From assembly GCF_003173355.1 (NCBI RefSeq), contig NZ_QGMY01000001.1, positions 25,773 to 89,772 of the forward strand: 64,000 nt of DNA. The letters run 5' to 3'. Below, piece after piece: positions 36,662 to 46,123 of this stretch. The translations under genes were made by a program, and so were the position numbers. A model generated the notes under the pieces. The model ran no database searches. It was not told the origin of the DNA and was given only the letters and a program-made list of their open reading frames with translations. Each line of letters begins with the position of its first letter. The stretch's first letter is position 1. This DNA comes from Methanospirillum lacunae. GTDB taxonomy: Archaea; Halobacteriota; Methanomicrobia; Methanomicrobiales; Methanospirillaceae.

Positions 36662-38383
36662 ATGACTATCAGTGTTTATACAATATCGCTGGTTTTTTCA
36701 GCTGTAGTGACAAGTCTTATTTCGGTTTTTATATGGAAATATCGGACCTGCCGGGTTAGTCGTGAATTCGTCCTCCTTCTTGTAGCTGTTAGTTGGTGGT
36801 CCGCTACTACTGCGATGGAAACACTTGTCCAGCCCCTATATCTCAAGTTATTTTTTACAACAATCTGTTATTTAGGAAGTCAGTTTTCTCCGGTTCTCTA
36901 TCTCCTTTTTGTTTTAAAATTTACTCAAACTGACTCGCATCTCAATATCAAATCTCGATATCTACTTTTTGTGATACCGTGTATTTCATTTTTTATGGCT
37001 GCAACAAATGGATTCCATCACCTTTTGTGGTCATCAATTACATTAACCGAATCTGGATTTGCAGGGATATATGTTATTTATACGCATGGTCCATGGTACT
37101 GGATCGAATGGCTCTACAGCATCGGTCTGTTACTGGTAGGGATTGTGGTACTCGTTTTTACTGCCTTTCGTTCTTCTCACTTTTTTACAGTGCAAAGCAG
37201 AATTATTCTACTATCCTCACTGATTCCAATTGTTGGATGTTTTGGATATGCAGTATTCTTTTCTGAATTAGAGGGCATAGATCCTACTCCCCTGCTCTTT
37301 TCATTAACTGGAATCTTTATGGCGATTGGAATAATAAGATATTCTTTTTTAGATATAGTTCCAATTGCACGAGATCATGTTCTCGAATGTATGGCTGAAG
37401 GGGTTCTGATAATTGATAACGATAATAGAATTATTGATGCTAATCCATCTGCATGGAAATATCTTCAGAGAGCAAAGCCTGCAATTGGATCAAGCATCCA
37501 GGATATATTTCCGGAATGGTACGCCAGATACAGTGTAGATAAGAGAGAATCAGGCACACTTTCTATTTCCGGAGAAAATAATAATAAATTTTGGCTTTTG
37601 TGGTCTATCTCTACTATTAATGATATTGAAGAATGTTCTATTGGTTCGTGCCTGATAATCAAGGACATTACTCAGCAGTATGAGGCAAACGAAAAAATAA
37701 ATGCCCAGACATTGCATCTTGAAAACCTTACACAGGATCTGATTAATGCAAATCGGTCACTTCAACTGATGACAGGTATTACCAGGCATGATATTCTCAA
37801 TATGATTTCTGTTCAACGAGGGTATATGGAGATTGCAATGAAGGATAAGACAGTTGAATCATATGCTCATGCAGTCCACATGTCTTATAATGCATCTCTG
37901 GAAATACAGGGATTAATTAAATTTACACAGGAATATCAGGATATTGGTGCAGTTCAGCCTTCTTGGATGAATCTGGCATTATTAATTCAGGATCAAATTA
38001 GATTCTTTAATAATGACAATATTAATCTGATTACTTTCATTCCTGCTGATATCGAAATTCTTGTTGAACCATTATTTGCCAAAGTATTCTATGTTCTTAT
38101 TGAAAATTCTTTGAGACACGGCCAGATGTTGACTGAGATTATGATTTATTGCCGTCGTGAGAATGACCTGATTATTTATTATGAAGATAATGGGGTTGGA
38201 ATCAGAAATGAAGATAAAGTAAAAATATTTAAAACAGGATTTGGAAAAAATACCGGCCTTGGATTATATCTTGCAAAGGAGATTTTAATGGTGCATGACT
38301 GTTCAATTATTGAAACCGGGATTCCCATGTCTGGGGTTCGATTTGAAATCACCATTCCAAGTAATCGCTGGAGAAAATGTTAA
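36662..38383 (+). CDS. Histidine kinase with N-terminal 7TM sensor and PAS domain
   Basis: A 573-residue sensor kinase. Seven hydrophobic helices in residues 1-225 form a 7TM histidine-kinase N-terminal domain. A PAS domain follows (about 235-340, MAEGVLIIDNDNRIIDANPSA), then a coiled segment and the phospho-acceptor helix with His at about residue 375 in GITRHDILNMI. The ATPase domain (about 450-573) has ENSLRHG (N box), YEDNGVGI (G1) and GLGLYLAKEIL (G2). No receiver domain is fused and no response regulator gene is adjacent, so it is an orphan kinase. Confidence 0.92.
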   Translation: MTISVYTISLVFSAVVTSLISVFIWKYRTCRVSREFVLLLVAVSWWSATTAMETLVQPLYLKLFFTTICYLGSQFSPVLYLLFVLKFTQTDSHLNIKSRYLLFVIPCISFFMAATNGFHHLLWSSITLTESGFAGIYVIYTHGPWYWIEWLYSIGLLLVGIVVLVFTAFRSSHFFTVQSRIILLSSLIPIVGCFGYAVFFSELEGIDPTPLLFSLTGIFMAIGIIRYSFLDIVPIARDHVLECMAEGVLIIDNDNRIIDANPSAWKYLQRAKPAIGSSIQDIFPEWYARYSVDKRESGTLSISGENNNKFWLLWSISTINDIEECSIGSCLIIKDITQQYEANEKINAQTLHLENLTQDLINANRSLQLMTGITRHDILNMISVQRGYMEIAMKDKTVESYAHAVHMSYNASLEIQGLIKFTQEYQDIGAVQPSWMNLALLIQDQIRFFNNDNINLITFIPADIEILVEPLFAKVFYVLIENSLRHGQMLTEIMIYCRRENDLIIYYEDNGVGIRNEDKVKIFKTGFGKNTGLGLYLAKEILMVHDCSIIETGIPMSGVRFEITIPSNRWRKC

Positions 38384-38756
38384 TCTGATACAATAAAGCG
38401 GTATATTTTCCTGTGCGACAGTTCAGATCATACAGATGAAGCAGCTGTTCAGGAAAAATCCTTCGAGTTTTCGAATAGATTAGTATCTCCGGGGGGTAAA
38501 AACTCGATAAATTCATATCTAAAAAAAAATAATTACATGTGAACAAATCCTCATCATAAACATAGATTGTAATGTATTGAACTTAGCCTGAAGACTGAAT
38601 TGCTGAATAAAACAGAATATCTCCTAAAAGAAGACCGTATCCATTTCATAGAGGATTTTTCTTGGAACCATTGGTACCAATTATGGTTCCACCCACTTTG
38701 ATGGATTACATCTCCATAAAGTTATTCCAGACTTTGTTTACTTCTGATGGCGTAAC
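38384..38756. other. Intergenic region with a 9-bp-arm inverted repeat
   Basis: About 370 bases between converging gene ends. TGGAACCAT (38663-38671) and ATGGTTCCA (38683-38691) form perfect 9-bp arms, and ATTGGTACCAAT in the middle is itself palindromic. It lies 65 bases before the end of the TetR gene. It could be a bidirectional terminator-like structure or a protein site. The rest shows nothing. Confidence 0.4.
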
Positions 38757-39431
38757 CTATTCATGAGATATCGTATGTATAATCCTTTCACAGTCTTCTT
38801 TCCATCTGCACTCTGTACAATTCATCTTTTCTTTCTGTTCTTTTGTAAACAGTAATTCGTATACATTTTTAAGCCAGGTATCCCTGAGTTCTTTCCTATC
38901 AACACCGAGGAGAGATTCAAGTCTCATTCCGTTGAACAGGGCAATCAGGGTAAGTGCAAGATGATGGGGATCAATATCGGGACGAACTACTCCCTCATCC
39001 CGAAGAGCAGTATACCTTCGGGTAATATGTTCAATCTCTTCTTTCATCCTGGCACATGAGAAGACCTGAAGATCTTTTCTTCGAAATGACATGGAAACGA
39101 TGTCAAGATAGAGCGATTGATATCCCAAATCCTGGTCAAATACAAGATCAAACAGTTCAATCCAGGAGTTAACCGGACAGTGATTCTCTCCGTTCTCGGC
39201 AATTTTATTACGATATTGTGTCTGCCCGTCTTTCGCACTTTCAATAATGAGTTCATCTTTACTTGTAAAATAACGATATAGCGCCGGTTTCGTGACCTCA
39301 AGCCGTCGTGCAATCTCTTCCATGGTGGTATTACAATATCCTTTTTCGAGTAATACCTCTAAACCAGCCTGAATTATTCTTTTTTTTGCTTCATCCCGAT
39401 ATTGAGTGATAATCTTAGCCATTCCAGTCAA
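38757..39431 (-). CDS. TetR/AcrR-family transcriptional repressor
   Basis: A 224-residue TetR-type regulator. The N-terminal HTH (about residues 15-60) reads ILEVLLEKGYCNTTMEEIA in part, then RRLEVTKPALYRYFTSKDEL, the family signature. The remainder (about 70-200) is the ligand-binding helical domain, and a Cys-containing tail (NCTECRWKEDCERII) ends the protein. The start may be four residues later (ATG 39422). It is divergent from an amidohydrolase gene, and a perfect palindrome lies between them, so it probably represses that gene and itself until a ligand binds. Confidence 0.9.
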   Translation of the reverse strand: MTGMAKIITQYRDEAKKRIIQAGLEVLLEKGYCNTTMEEIARRLEVTKPALYRYFTSKDELIIESAKDGQTQYRNKIAENGENHCPVNSWIELFDLVFDQDLGYQSLYLDIVSMSFRRKDLQVFSCARMKEEIEHITRRYTALRDEGVVRPDIDPHHLALTLIALFNGMRLESLLGVDRKELRDTWLKNVYELLFTKEQKEKMNCTECRWKEDCERIIHTISHE

Positions 39432-39475
39432 AGCGTTTCGTTGGTAAGATAATAGATGTTGCGATCATTCACTTC

Positions 39476-39493
39476 AGTTACCAATAGGTAACT
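39476..39493. promoter_or_regulatory. Perfect operator-like palindrome between tetR-type and amidohydrolase genes
   Basis: AGTTACC-AATA-GGTAACT is a perfect 7-bp inverted repeat in the 149-base divergent promoter region. TetR-family operators have this size and symmetry, so it is the likely binding site. GTTGGTAAG (39440-39448) and GAGTAACAAG (39505-39514) may be partial further half-sites. Confidence 0.65.
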
Positions 39494-39580
39494 ATTATTA
39501 GTACGAGTAACAAGATTCTGTACCCAACTGATTCCTCTCCCGTAATGAGGAACAGAACGTGCTAAGGGATATGATTCCAT

Positions 39581-41188
39581 ATGAAGACACAAGAATTTTT
39601 ATCAAAAACCCCATGTATGGCTTTTTCTGGTGGCAGAATCCTGACAATGAACAGATCAGAACCTGAAGTTCAGGCTATCATTTTTCAAAATGGGAAAATT
39701 CTGGCTGCTGGTCAACGGGAGATTATTCAATCATACGAGAATGTAACAACCATCGATCTGAAAGGGAAAACCCTCATTCCCGGATTCATCGATTCTCATA
39801 TTCACCTCTCATTTGGAGCATTCCTTCCAGAGTGGGTCGATCTTCATGGATGCTCTTCAAAGGAAGAAGTCCTTTCAAAAATGAAGATGTATGCTGATGC
39901 TCACCCACAAACTGAATGGATAGTGGGATTTCCCTGGTTTGATCTCCATTATGGCGGATACGATATTTCCAGAGAAGAACTCGATGATGCAATCGCTTCA
40001 AAGCCTGCGATCCTGATTCATACCTCGTTTCATACCCTGCTTGCAAATACTAAAGCATGCAACAAGGTAGGAATCAATCAGGAATCTCAGGATCCTGATT
40101 CAGGGATAATTGAAAAACGAGAAGATGGTGAAGTATCAGGAGTACTTCTTGAAGCAGCATGTGTCCCGGTTCTCGCCCAGGCATTATCCATCTCTACCCG
40201 GAGATATGCAGACCTGATTGAACGTGCAGCCCGGGATCTTCACCGCTTCGGGATTACCGCAATACATGATCCTGGAGTGACACCTGATACAGAAGCTGCA
40301 TATCGTCTCCTGCATGCAGAACAGAGACTTCCAGTATCAGTTCTGATGATGCCACACGGAAAAGCCCTGCTTGATAACAGTATCGGGGATCGCCTTGATG
40401 GCCAGCCATTTGGCTGTGGAGATGAACAACTCCGGGTAGGACCTGTGAAAGTATTCGGTGACGGAGCAACCCAGAAGACAACCGCCTTTTCATTTCAGAT
40501 GGGTGACCATACCATCTCAAGCGGAGAATACCGGAATGATTTCCAGACAACTCTTCTTGAAGCTGTACGACACGGGTTCCAGGTATGTGTTCACTGTGTA
40601 GGGAACCGAACAGTAGATGCAGTCCTTGATACATTCGAATGTGCGAAAAAAGAGAGCCAACCCGGATTTATCCTGCGTCCCAGGTTTGAACATCTCAATC
40701 TATTATATAAGGAGCAGATTTCCCGTCTCGCTTCCATGAATTGTTGTGTTTCGATTCAGCCACAATTCCTCTCCCGGGCAGGAAAATTGAACCAGTTTCC
40801 AATAACCCAGGGAACCTGGTTTGCATATCGTGATCTGATGGAAAATGGAGTACCTCTTGGGGGCAGTAGTGATTATCCCGGAGGATTCATGGATGGAAGG
40901 GATGTTATAGCCTGCATCAGTATGGGTGCAACCATGAGTGACAGGAAGGGAAATGTTGTCTCTTCTGACCAGATTATGCCATTTGAAGAATGGCTCTGGA
41001 TTTATACTGCCGGTAGTGCATACGTTGGAAACCAGGAGCATGAGCGGGGAATGCTTGCTGAAGGGATGGTTGCTGATTTTGTTATTCTGGATGGACCATT
41101 AGATCCTGTATCTCCACCGGTAGTTGCAGAAACATGGATCAGAGGAACCCGGGTTTATTCTAGAGATAACGAAAACCTGGAGATGTAA
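39581..41188 (+). CDS. Amidohydrolase family protein (YtcJ/AepA-like)
   Basis: A 535-residue metal-dependent hydrolase. After an N-terminal beta-sandwich part, the metal-binding H-x-H motif appears in FIDSHIHLSFGA near residue 71, followed by FHTLLANTKACNKVGI and a TIM-barrel core. Further metal-site segments are CVHCVGN and RFEHLN. A GGSSDYPGGF segment near residue 430 and DFVILDGPLDPVS near the end are typical. Family members hydrolyse N-acyl or related bonds, and the substrate is unknown. It is divergent from a TetR regulator with an operator between them, so it is likely induced by its substrate. Confidence 0.88.
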   Translation: MKTQEFLSKTPCMAFSGGRILTMNRSEPEVQAIIFQNGKILAAGQREIIQSYENVTTIDLKGKTLIPGFIDSHIHLSFGAFLPEWVDLHGCSSKEEVLSKMKMYADAHPQTEWIVGFPWFDLHYGGYDISREELDDAIASKPAILIHTSFHTLLANTKACNKVGINQESQDPDSGIIEKREDGEVSGVLLEAACVPVLAQALSISTRRYADLIERAARDLHRFGITAIHDPGVTPDTEAAYRLLHAEQRLPVSVLMMPHGKALLDNSIGDRLDGQPFGCGDEQLRVGPVKVFGDGATQKTTAFSFQMGDHTISSGEYRNDFQTTLLEAVRHGFQVCVHCVGNRTVDAVLDTFECAKKESQPGFILRPRFEHLNLLYKEQISRLASMNCCVSIQPQFLSRAGKLNQFPITQGTWFAYRDLMENGVPLGGSSDYPGGFMDGRDVIACISMGATMSDRKGNVVSSDQIMPFEEWLWIYTAGSAYVGNQEHERGMLAEGMVADFVILDGPLDPVSPPVVAETWIRGTRVYSRDNENLEM

Positions 41189-41236
41189 TGGAAATACATC
41201 CCACACGACAGGAAGAATTGTATCAGAGATGAAAAA

Positions 41237-41374
41237 ATGAATATCAGGATGAGAGGAATGCTCCTCGGTTTGATACCGGTACTGATCATGTCACTTGTGC
41301 TTGTTGGATCTTCCGGTGATCCAGGCTGGAAGATATCCAGGATTTTTCTCTGCGGTTGTAAGAATTTAGCATGA
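41237..41374 (+). pseudogene. Possible remnant of an exported protein (signal peptide only)
   Basis: The 45-codon frame encodes MNIRMRGMLLGLIPVLIMSL followed by VLVGSSGD, a good signal peptide, then loses protein character (CGCKNL) and stops. It may be the 5' end of a lost secreted-protein gene. No typical ribosome-binding site precedes it, and a chance frame cannot be excluded. Confidence 0.3.
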
Positions 41375-41758
41375 TCAGGGTCATCATGTAATATCACACA
41401 GCCTCTATCTCCCAAATATCAAAATTACATGCGACTTACTACATGTACTGAAGATGTTGAATAAAACATACCCATGGTATGAAGCTGAACTGAAGAAGAA
41501 CTCTATTTTTATAAAAAATATGCAATTTGTTTAAAACATAGAAAAATTAACCACAGAGGTTACAGAAAAACGTGGATATACACCGGGGTTTATCATCCGG
41601 GCCAGTGTTATGCGGGGAGATGACCCGAAGAGAGGCTGATTATGGGAATACCGATCACAGGTAGGACCTGCAGGGCAGAATACAAAGAGAACAGACCTCC
41701 AGCTGGACCCATTCAGAGTTATCTTCCTTATGGCAGGCTCTCAAATCAAAAAGAAAGA
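41375..41758. other. Intergenic region upstream of the flavoprotein gene end
   Basis: About 380 bases with no supported gene. A plus-strand frame at 41642-41884 runs antisense into the flavoprotein gene and has no family features. No clear repeat was seen. Confidence 0.35.
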
Positions 41759-42313
41759 TTATTGTGCCAGGGATTTACCAAGCGACTCAGCTTTCTGAAT
41801 AGTTTCAGTGAACTTCGTGATATCATCAGGTGCGAAGCAATGGTTCTGCCAGACAAAGCCGGCATCAGCAAATCCCAGGAATGAGAATATATGTTTCGCA
41901 TATTCATTAACCGGGTTGACAGCCTCTGCACCCATCCCACCACACGTCAGGGCCACTACGAATTTCTTCCCTTTTGGAAAATCTGTGGAGAAGTCTGATT
42001 TAAGGAGAGAATATAACCGGTCAATGACTGGATATGCCTGGGCATTCAGACGTCCCCAGTACACCGGTGAACCAAAAACAACGGCATCAGCAGTTTCAAG
42101 TTTGCTGACGAGTCCTGCAAAATCATCTTTCTGGACACAGCCATTACTCTTCTTGCAATCGTTACAGCCAATGCAGGGCTCGATGTTAAGATCGCAGAGC
42201 CGTACAAGCTCAGTCTTTGCACCGGCCTTTTCCGCACCGGAGAGGATATGTTCGACCAGTGTCTGGCTGTTTGCACCCTTTCGGGGGCTGGATGCTATTC
42301 CAATGATCTTCAT
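41759..42313 (-). CDS. Iron-sulfur flavoprotein (Isf-like)
   Basis: A 184-residue flavodoxin-fold protein. It starts with MKIIGIASSPRKGANSQTLV, the FMN phosphate loop, and carries the compact cysteine motif C-x2-C-x2-C-x5-C in PCIGCNDCKKSNGC near residue 50, which in Methanosarcina Isf binds a 4Fe-4S cluster. YWGRLNAQAYPVIDR follows. Isf relatives reduce O2 or H2O2 or act in electron transfer. A MarR gene lies 136 bases upstream on the same strand, and a GAGGTAAC ribosome-binding site precedes the ATG. The MarR protein probably controls it. Confidence 0.88.
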   Translation of the reverse strand: MKIIGIASSPRKGANSQTLVEHILSGAEKAGAKTELVRLCDLNIEPCIGCNDCKKSNGCVQKDDFAGLVSKLETADAVVFGSPVYWGRLNAQAYPVIDRLYSLLKSDFSTDFPKGKKFVVALTCGGMGAEAVNPVNEYAKHIFSFLGFADAGFVWQNHCFAPDDITKFTETIQKAESLGKSLAQ

Positions 42314-42402
42314 TGTTACCTCAATAATAATTATAATTCAGGCTTTTGGGGAATTTTCCGGAATTACCTGATTGTAAAATAGTTAGACATTTAATTATTT
42401 AA

Positions 42403-42415
42403 TTATTCGGAATAA
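42403..42415. promoter_or_regulatory. Palindrome upstream of the iron-sulfur flavoprotein gene
   Basis: TTATTC-G-GAATAA is a perfect palindrome between the MarR stop and the flavoprotein start, about 90 bases before the latter. It is a candidate MarR operator. Confidence 0.4.
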
Positions 42416-42449
42416 GGTCCCGACGATGACCAAAGTAGATCATGAGAGT

Positions 42450-42884
42450 TCACTCCAATTTCGGAAATTCATCGTAAACCTTCTGAAGTAATCTCTCTAG
42501 TAATTCAGATTCCTCATCAGAAAGACCGCCATAAACTGCTTTCTGGAGTTTTTTGGAGACATAAATAAATACCGGCTTGAGGCTTTCTCCTTTTTCTGTA
42601 AGTGAAATATATGTAACCCGATTGTCGTCCGTGCTTTTCTCTTTTTTCACATATCCTAACTCAACCAGTTTATTGACAAGGACCGTTACATTGGGTTTGG
42701 ATCTGTGAATCTTTGTAGCAAGATCCTTCATGGTACAGCATTTTTCTAGATAGAGAAAATGCAAAATATCGCCATGCGAGGGAACTATACCGGTGATCCC
42801 GTGTTCTTCAAGTTCATGGACAATCAACCGGTTCGCTTTTTCCCGTACCCGGCTGATGAGCGCGATAGCATTGCCCTTACTCAT
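42450..42884 (-). CDS. MarR-family transcriptional regulator
   Basis: A 144-residue winged-helix regulator of the MarR type. The DNA-binding domain (about residues 35-105) shows DILHFLYLEKCCTMKDLATK, the recognition helix (HRSKPNVTVLVNKLVELG) and the wing with YVKKEKSTDDNRVTYISLTEKG. Dimerisation helices lie at both ends. Two adjacent cysteines near residue 53 (KCCT) could sense oxidants. It lies directly upstream of the iron-sulfur flavoprotein gene on the same strand, with a TTATTCGGAATAA palindrome between the two. Upstream, on the other strand, is a decayed HxlR gene. Confidence 0.92.
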   Translation of the reverse strand: MSKGNAIALISRVREKANRLIVHELEEHGITGIVPSHGDILHFLYLEKCCTMKDLATKIHRSKPNVTVLVNKLVELGYVKKEKSTDDNRVTYISLTEKGESLKPVFIYVSKKLQKAVYGGLSDEESELLERLLQKVYDEFPKLE

Positions 42885-43019
42885 TGTCAGAATTAGTTAA
42901 TCATTGAACTTTTTTTAAGTATCGGATCACAGCCATTTCCTCCTGGCTCCCGAAAACCTGAAAAATCCCGATTGGAAGAAACGTAACTATTAACCTATCA
43001 AAGGGAGGAATACCAGGAT

Positions 43020-43333
43020 ATGATAAAAAAGCGGATGTATGTCTGTTCAGTTGAGGCGGAAATGGACATAATCGGTGGGAAATGGAAACCACTCATCCTC
43101 TGGGAAAATTAAAGACGCACCACTCCGTTTCGGGAAATTCAGGAAAAACTGCCAAATATTTCCCAGAAAATGCTAACCCGTCAACTCAGGGCTCTTGAAG
43201 AAGATCGCCTAGTTTCTCGTACTGAGTTTCCCGGGATGCCACATCACGAGGACAGACCATCATCCCGCACCTCATGTCACTAAAAGACTGGGCAAACGAG
43301 GAACTGGCAGACCAGATCAATGAAGGCGGTTAA
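43020..43333 (+). pseudogene. Decayed HxlR-family regulator gene
   Basis: A GGGAGGA ribosome-binding site and ATG begin MIKKRMYVCSVEAEMDIIGG, then KWKPLILWEN and a TAA stop (about 43110). The same frame continues with PFREIQEKLPNISQKMLTRQ and LRALEEDRLVSRTEFPG, the HxlR winged helix. Near 43245 the reading sense shifts: IIPHLMSLKDWANEELADQI to the stop at 43331 is in another frame. One nonsense codon and at least one indel make it a pseudogene. An intact paralogue is at 46124-46465. It precedes a decayed oxidoreductase gene. Confidence 0.75.
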
Positions 43334-43407
43334 TCGCTCTTGCTGACATTTTTGTCCATGATCCCTATTTACCTCCTCAAGGTCCTCGCAAGATAGAGAA
43401 AGGTGAA

Positions 43408-44516
43408 ATGATGCTGTACAGGAAGTTCCCACGGTGCAGGCACGATATCTCGATCCTCGGTTTCGGGTGCATGAGATTACCCACCGAAGGGGATCAGCAG
43501 GCCGGAGGAAAAGTCGATGAGTAGATGGCAACTGATATGATCCGTACCGCCATTGATGGCGGAGTAAATTATATCGATACAGCCTACCCTTACCACAACG
43601 GTGAGAGTGAACTTGTTGTCGACAGGGTTTTTCTGGCCACCAAACGGGAGGAGATGGACCGGTTCCTGGACGAACAGCTTTCCCGGCTTGCTACTGATCA
43701 TATCGATTTCTATCTCCTCCACGGGCTCAGTGGCGAAACATGGGAAAAACTTTCCCAGTTGGGCGTTCTTGAATTGCTTGACAGTGTCAGAGCAGACGGG
43801 AGAATCCGATATCCTGCATTTTCTTTCCATGACCTGTTCCCGGTCTATAAGGAGATAGTCGATGCTTATGAGTGGACATTTGCCCAAATCCAGTATAATT
43901 ACATGGACGAGGAGAATCAGGCTGGCACTCAGGGTCTGAAGTAGCATCTGAACAGGGTCTTGGTATCCTCGTCATGGAACCGCTCCGGGGTGGCCTCCTT
44001 TCTGGGGACGTTCCCATAATCCACCAGTATATCCGTGACGCCCTAGTCAGCCGAACCCCGTCTGAATGGGGACTCCAATGGGTCTGGAATCACCCGGAAG
44101 TCACGGTTGTACTTTCAAGTATGTCAGACATGGAACAAGTCAGGGAAAACCTTGCCAGTGCAGAACAGGGCCTGCCGGGTTCTCTCTCTCCCGGAGAACT
44201 TGCTGTTGTTGAAAAACTGTGTGATACGTTTGCCTCCCGGATGAAGATCCCATGTACTGGCTGCCGCTATTGCATGCCATGTCAGAAAGGAGTCGATATG
44301 CCCCAGTGCTTCGAGTATTATAATCAGGCATATGCCTTCGATGCACAAGAAAAAGCAGCCGGCGTATACCTCTGGGCTCTAAATGGTACTTTTTCAGGGG
44401 GAATACCCGGGTATGCCTCATGTTGTGCCAAGTGTGGAGAGTGTGAGGATAAATGTCCCCAGGGACTTCCTATACGAGAATATTTAGAGGAGGTCTCGGA
44501 TTTTTTCGGAAAATAA
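43408..44516 (+). pseudogene. Decayed aldo/keto reductase with C-terminal 4Fe-4S domain
   Basis: A family start MLYRKFPRCRHDISILGFGC is followed by MRLPTEGDQ and a TAG near 43518. The frame then continues ATDMIRTAIDGGVNYIDTAY with a gap in the family alignment after GESELVVDR (an internal deletion), to GLK-TAG near 43942. There a lost T shifts the frame to one reading ILVMEPLRGGLLSGD (about 43966 on), and it ends with cysteine motifs CTGCRYCMPC and CCAKCGECEDKCP. At least three lesions mean no full-length product. It was an AKR of the ferredoxin-tailed class common in anaerobes. Confidence 0.82.
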
Positions 44517-44582
44517 TAGTACGGTTTTTCCAATCTGTTAAGAATTCAATTTATGAAATATAATATTATGAGTAATTAGAGG

Positions 44583-44663
44583 GTTGATGATTCAATGAAG
44601 ATCATCAACACCATTGTAGTTTCATCCGGCTCTCGGAGGTAAAAGGAGAGTCTCTCCTTTTTT
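44583..44663. terminator. Two-hairpin terminator region between converging genes
   Basis: GTTGATGAT (44583-44591) and ATCATCAAC (44601-44609) form a perfect 9-bp stem. AAAAGGAGA (44641-44649) and TCTCCTTTT (44653-44661) form a second 9-bp stem with a T-run, readable on both strands. It sits between the decayed AKR gene and the end of a minus-strand gene, so a bidirectional terminator is likely. The two-hairpin length of about 81 bases would also suit a small RNA. Confidence 0.55.
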
Positions 44664-44675
44664 ACTCTATAATCT

Positions 44676-45725
44676 TTACGAAGTTGGCGGAAGGGATTTT
44701 AGAATCCGGTCAGTTTCGTTATCTGTTAAATCATAACCAAAGAATTTACTATAAAACTCCTTTAATTCAGTTTCCATACTAATATCTTCAAATTTATCAG
44801 GATGAAGCAGCTTTGCGAGCCAGATCAATTGTAATATCTGTTGTTGGCCTCCATCCCAAAACATCACGCCGGTAGGACTGATAAAAACCTGTTGTTTTTT
44901 AACTGCAGTTAATTCTGAAAACGCAGGATCACTCATCATATTTGATAACGTTTCATCTGGTGGTTTTGAAGTTGAACTTGCCCTGCAGTGATCAATAATA
45001 ATGTAATCAGGATTCCATTGTGATAACTGTTCCATGGAAATATCTGATCCAAACCCTGCTGAAAGGTTTTCAGTGACACTCTTTCCACCGGCAAGCCGGA
45101 TTTCTTCAGAGATGTCTGAGTTGATCCCTGCTGTTTCAAGAGGTTTTTGAATTGCAAAATAAACCGATGGTCTGTTATCTTCTCCAATATCTGAAGTTCT
45201 GCTCTTCACCATTGCAAGTTTTTCATCGAAATATTTAGCATATTCATCTGCTTTGAGTTTCGCATCGGGTCCAAGTGCCTTTGCGTAGATTTGCAGTTGC
45301 GTCTTGTCATCGGTGAACTTACTTGATGAGGGAAGAGAGACAACAGCAATTCCGGCTTCTGTCATCTTCTGAACAACAGCAGAATTGTTCCAGAAAAAGA
45401 TCAGATCTGGTTTGTTTTTCAACAATTCTTCTATATTCGGATTATTTGCATTGGAAATGATAATCAGAACATCATTGAGATGTTTATAAATAACATTGGA
45501 CCATGGCCATGCGGTCTTATCAACGTCAGCAGTCATGGTAATTTTATTCTCATCACCAAGGATGACAACTTTTTCGTATGATGGATTAAAGAGACATCCT
45601 ATTGACGACACATTACCGGGAATTGAGGTACTGCTGCTTTCTGCCGAGCAAATACTCACCGCAAACAAACAAATGACAATTCCAAGTAAATAGTAGGGAT
45701 TACTACGAACTATTATTTCTTTCAT
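44676..45725 (-). CDS. Periplasmic binding protein, iron/cobalamin type
   Basis: A 349-residue exported solute-binding protein of the helical-backbone metal receptor class (BtuF/FhuD-like). A signal peptide (MKEIIVRSNPYYLLGIVICL, cleavage near CSA) is followed by a first lobe (VVILGDENKIT..., LLKNKPDLIFFWNN), a backbone helix (KADEYAKYFDEKLAMVKS), and a second lobe with GFGSDISMEQLSQWNPDYIIIDH. Family members deliver iron siderophores, haem or corrinoids to ABC importers. No permease or ATPase gene is adjacent, so it must use a partner elsewhere. The exact ligand cannot be read from sequence. Confidence 0.85.
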   Translation of the reverse strand: MKEIIVRSNPYYLLGIVICLFAVSICSAESSSTSIPGNVSSIGCLFNPSYEKVVILGDENKITMTADVDKTAWPWSNVIYKHLNDVLIIISNANNPNIEELLKNKPDLIFFWNNSAVVQKMTEAGIAVVSLPSSSKFTDDKTQLQIYAKALGPDAKLKADEYAKYFDEKLAMVKSRTSDIGEDNRPSVYFAIQKPLETAGINSDISEEIRLAGGKSVTENLSAGFGSDISMEQLSQWNPDYIIIDHCRASSTSKPPDETLSNMMSDPAFSELTAVKKQQVFISPTGVMFWDGGQQQILQLIWLAKLLHPDKFEDISMETELKEFYSKFFGYDLTDNETDRILKSLPPTS

Positions 45726-46123
45726 AAGCCAAACACTTCAGGTTGCTTGAAATAATTCTTATTTCTAAAACCTCTTTTTTCGATATTATAGTCCTTCACA
45801 CATTCAACTTAATTTCAAATTGAATTCAATCAAAATGTAAAAGATTACAACCAATAATGTAAATATGGATTCTATTTACACAAGTAGATTGTATATGTAA
45901 AAATATAAATTTAATTAATTATTAATAAAATATGATGGAATCCATATTCCACCAAGTGAATGAAGCATTAAAACTGATACATTTGACCATGAGTTGTGTC
46001 CAGATTATATCGATGAATATTTGAATAAGCAAAAGTCGTCCATTAAGCGACTCATGACAGAGATTCTGTATCTACATCCAATATAGATTTTCAGAACCGA
46101 GGGTTTTCATCATGAAAATCGCT
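45726..46123. other. Intergenic region between binding-protein and HxlR genes
   Basis: About 400 AT-rich bases. Plus-strand bases about 45980-46085 read DHELCPDYIDEYLNKQKSSI and KRLMTEILYLHPI before a stop, which looks protein-like but has no start or recognised family. It may be a remnant. The minus-strand promoter for the binding protein probably lies in the first 100 bases. Confidence 0.35.

Noticed and set aside
43525..43944. Intact short aldo/keto reductase gene
   Set aside because: The frame is only the middle of a family protein; start, barrel segment and ferredoxin tail lie beyond a stop and a frameshift, so it is treated as part of a pseudogene.
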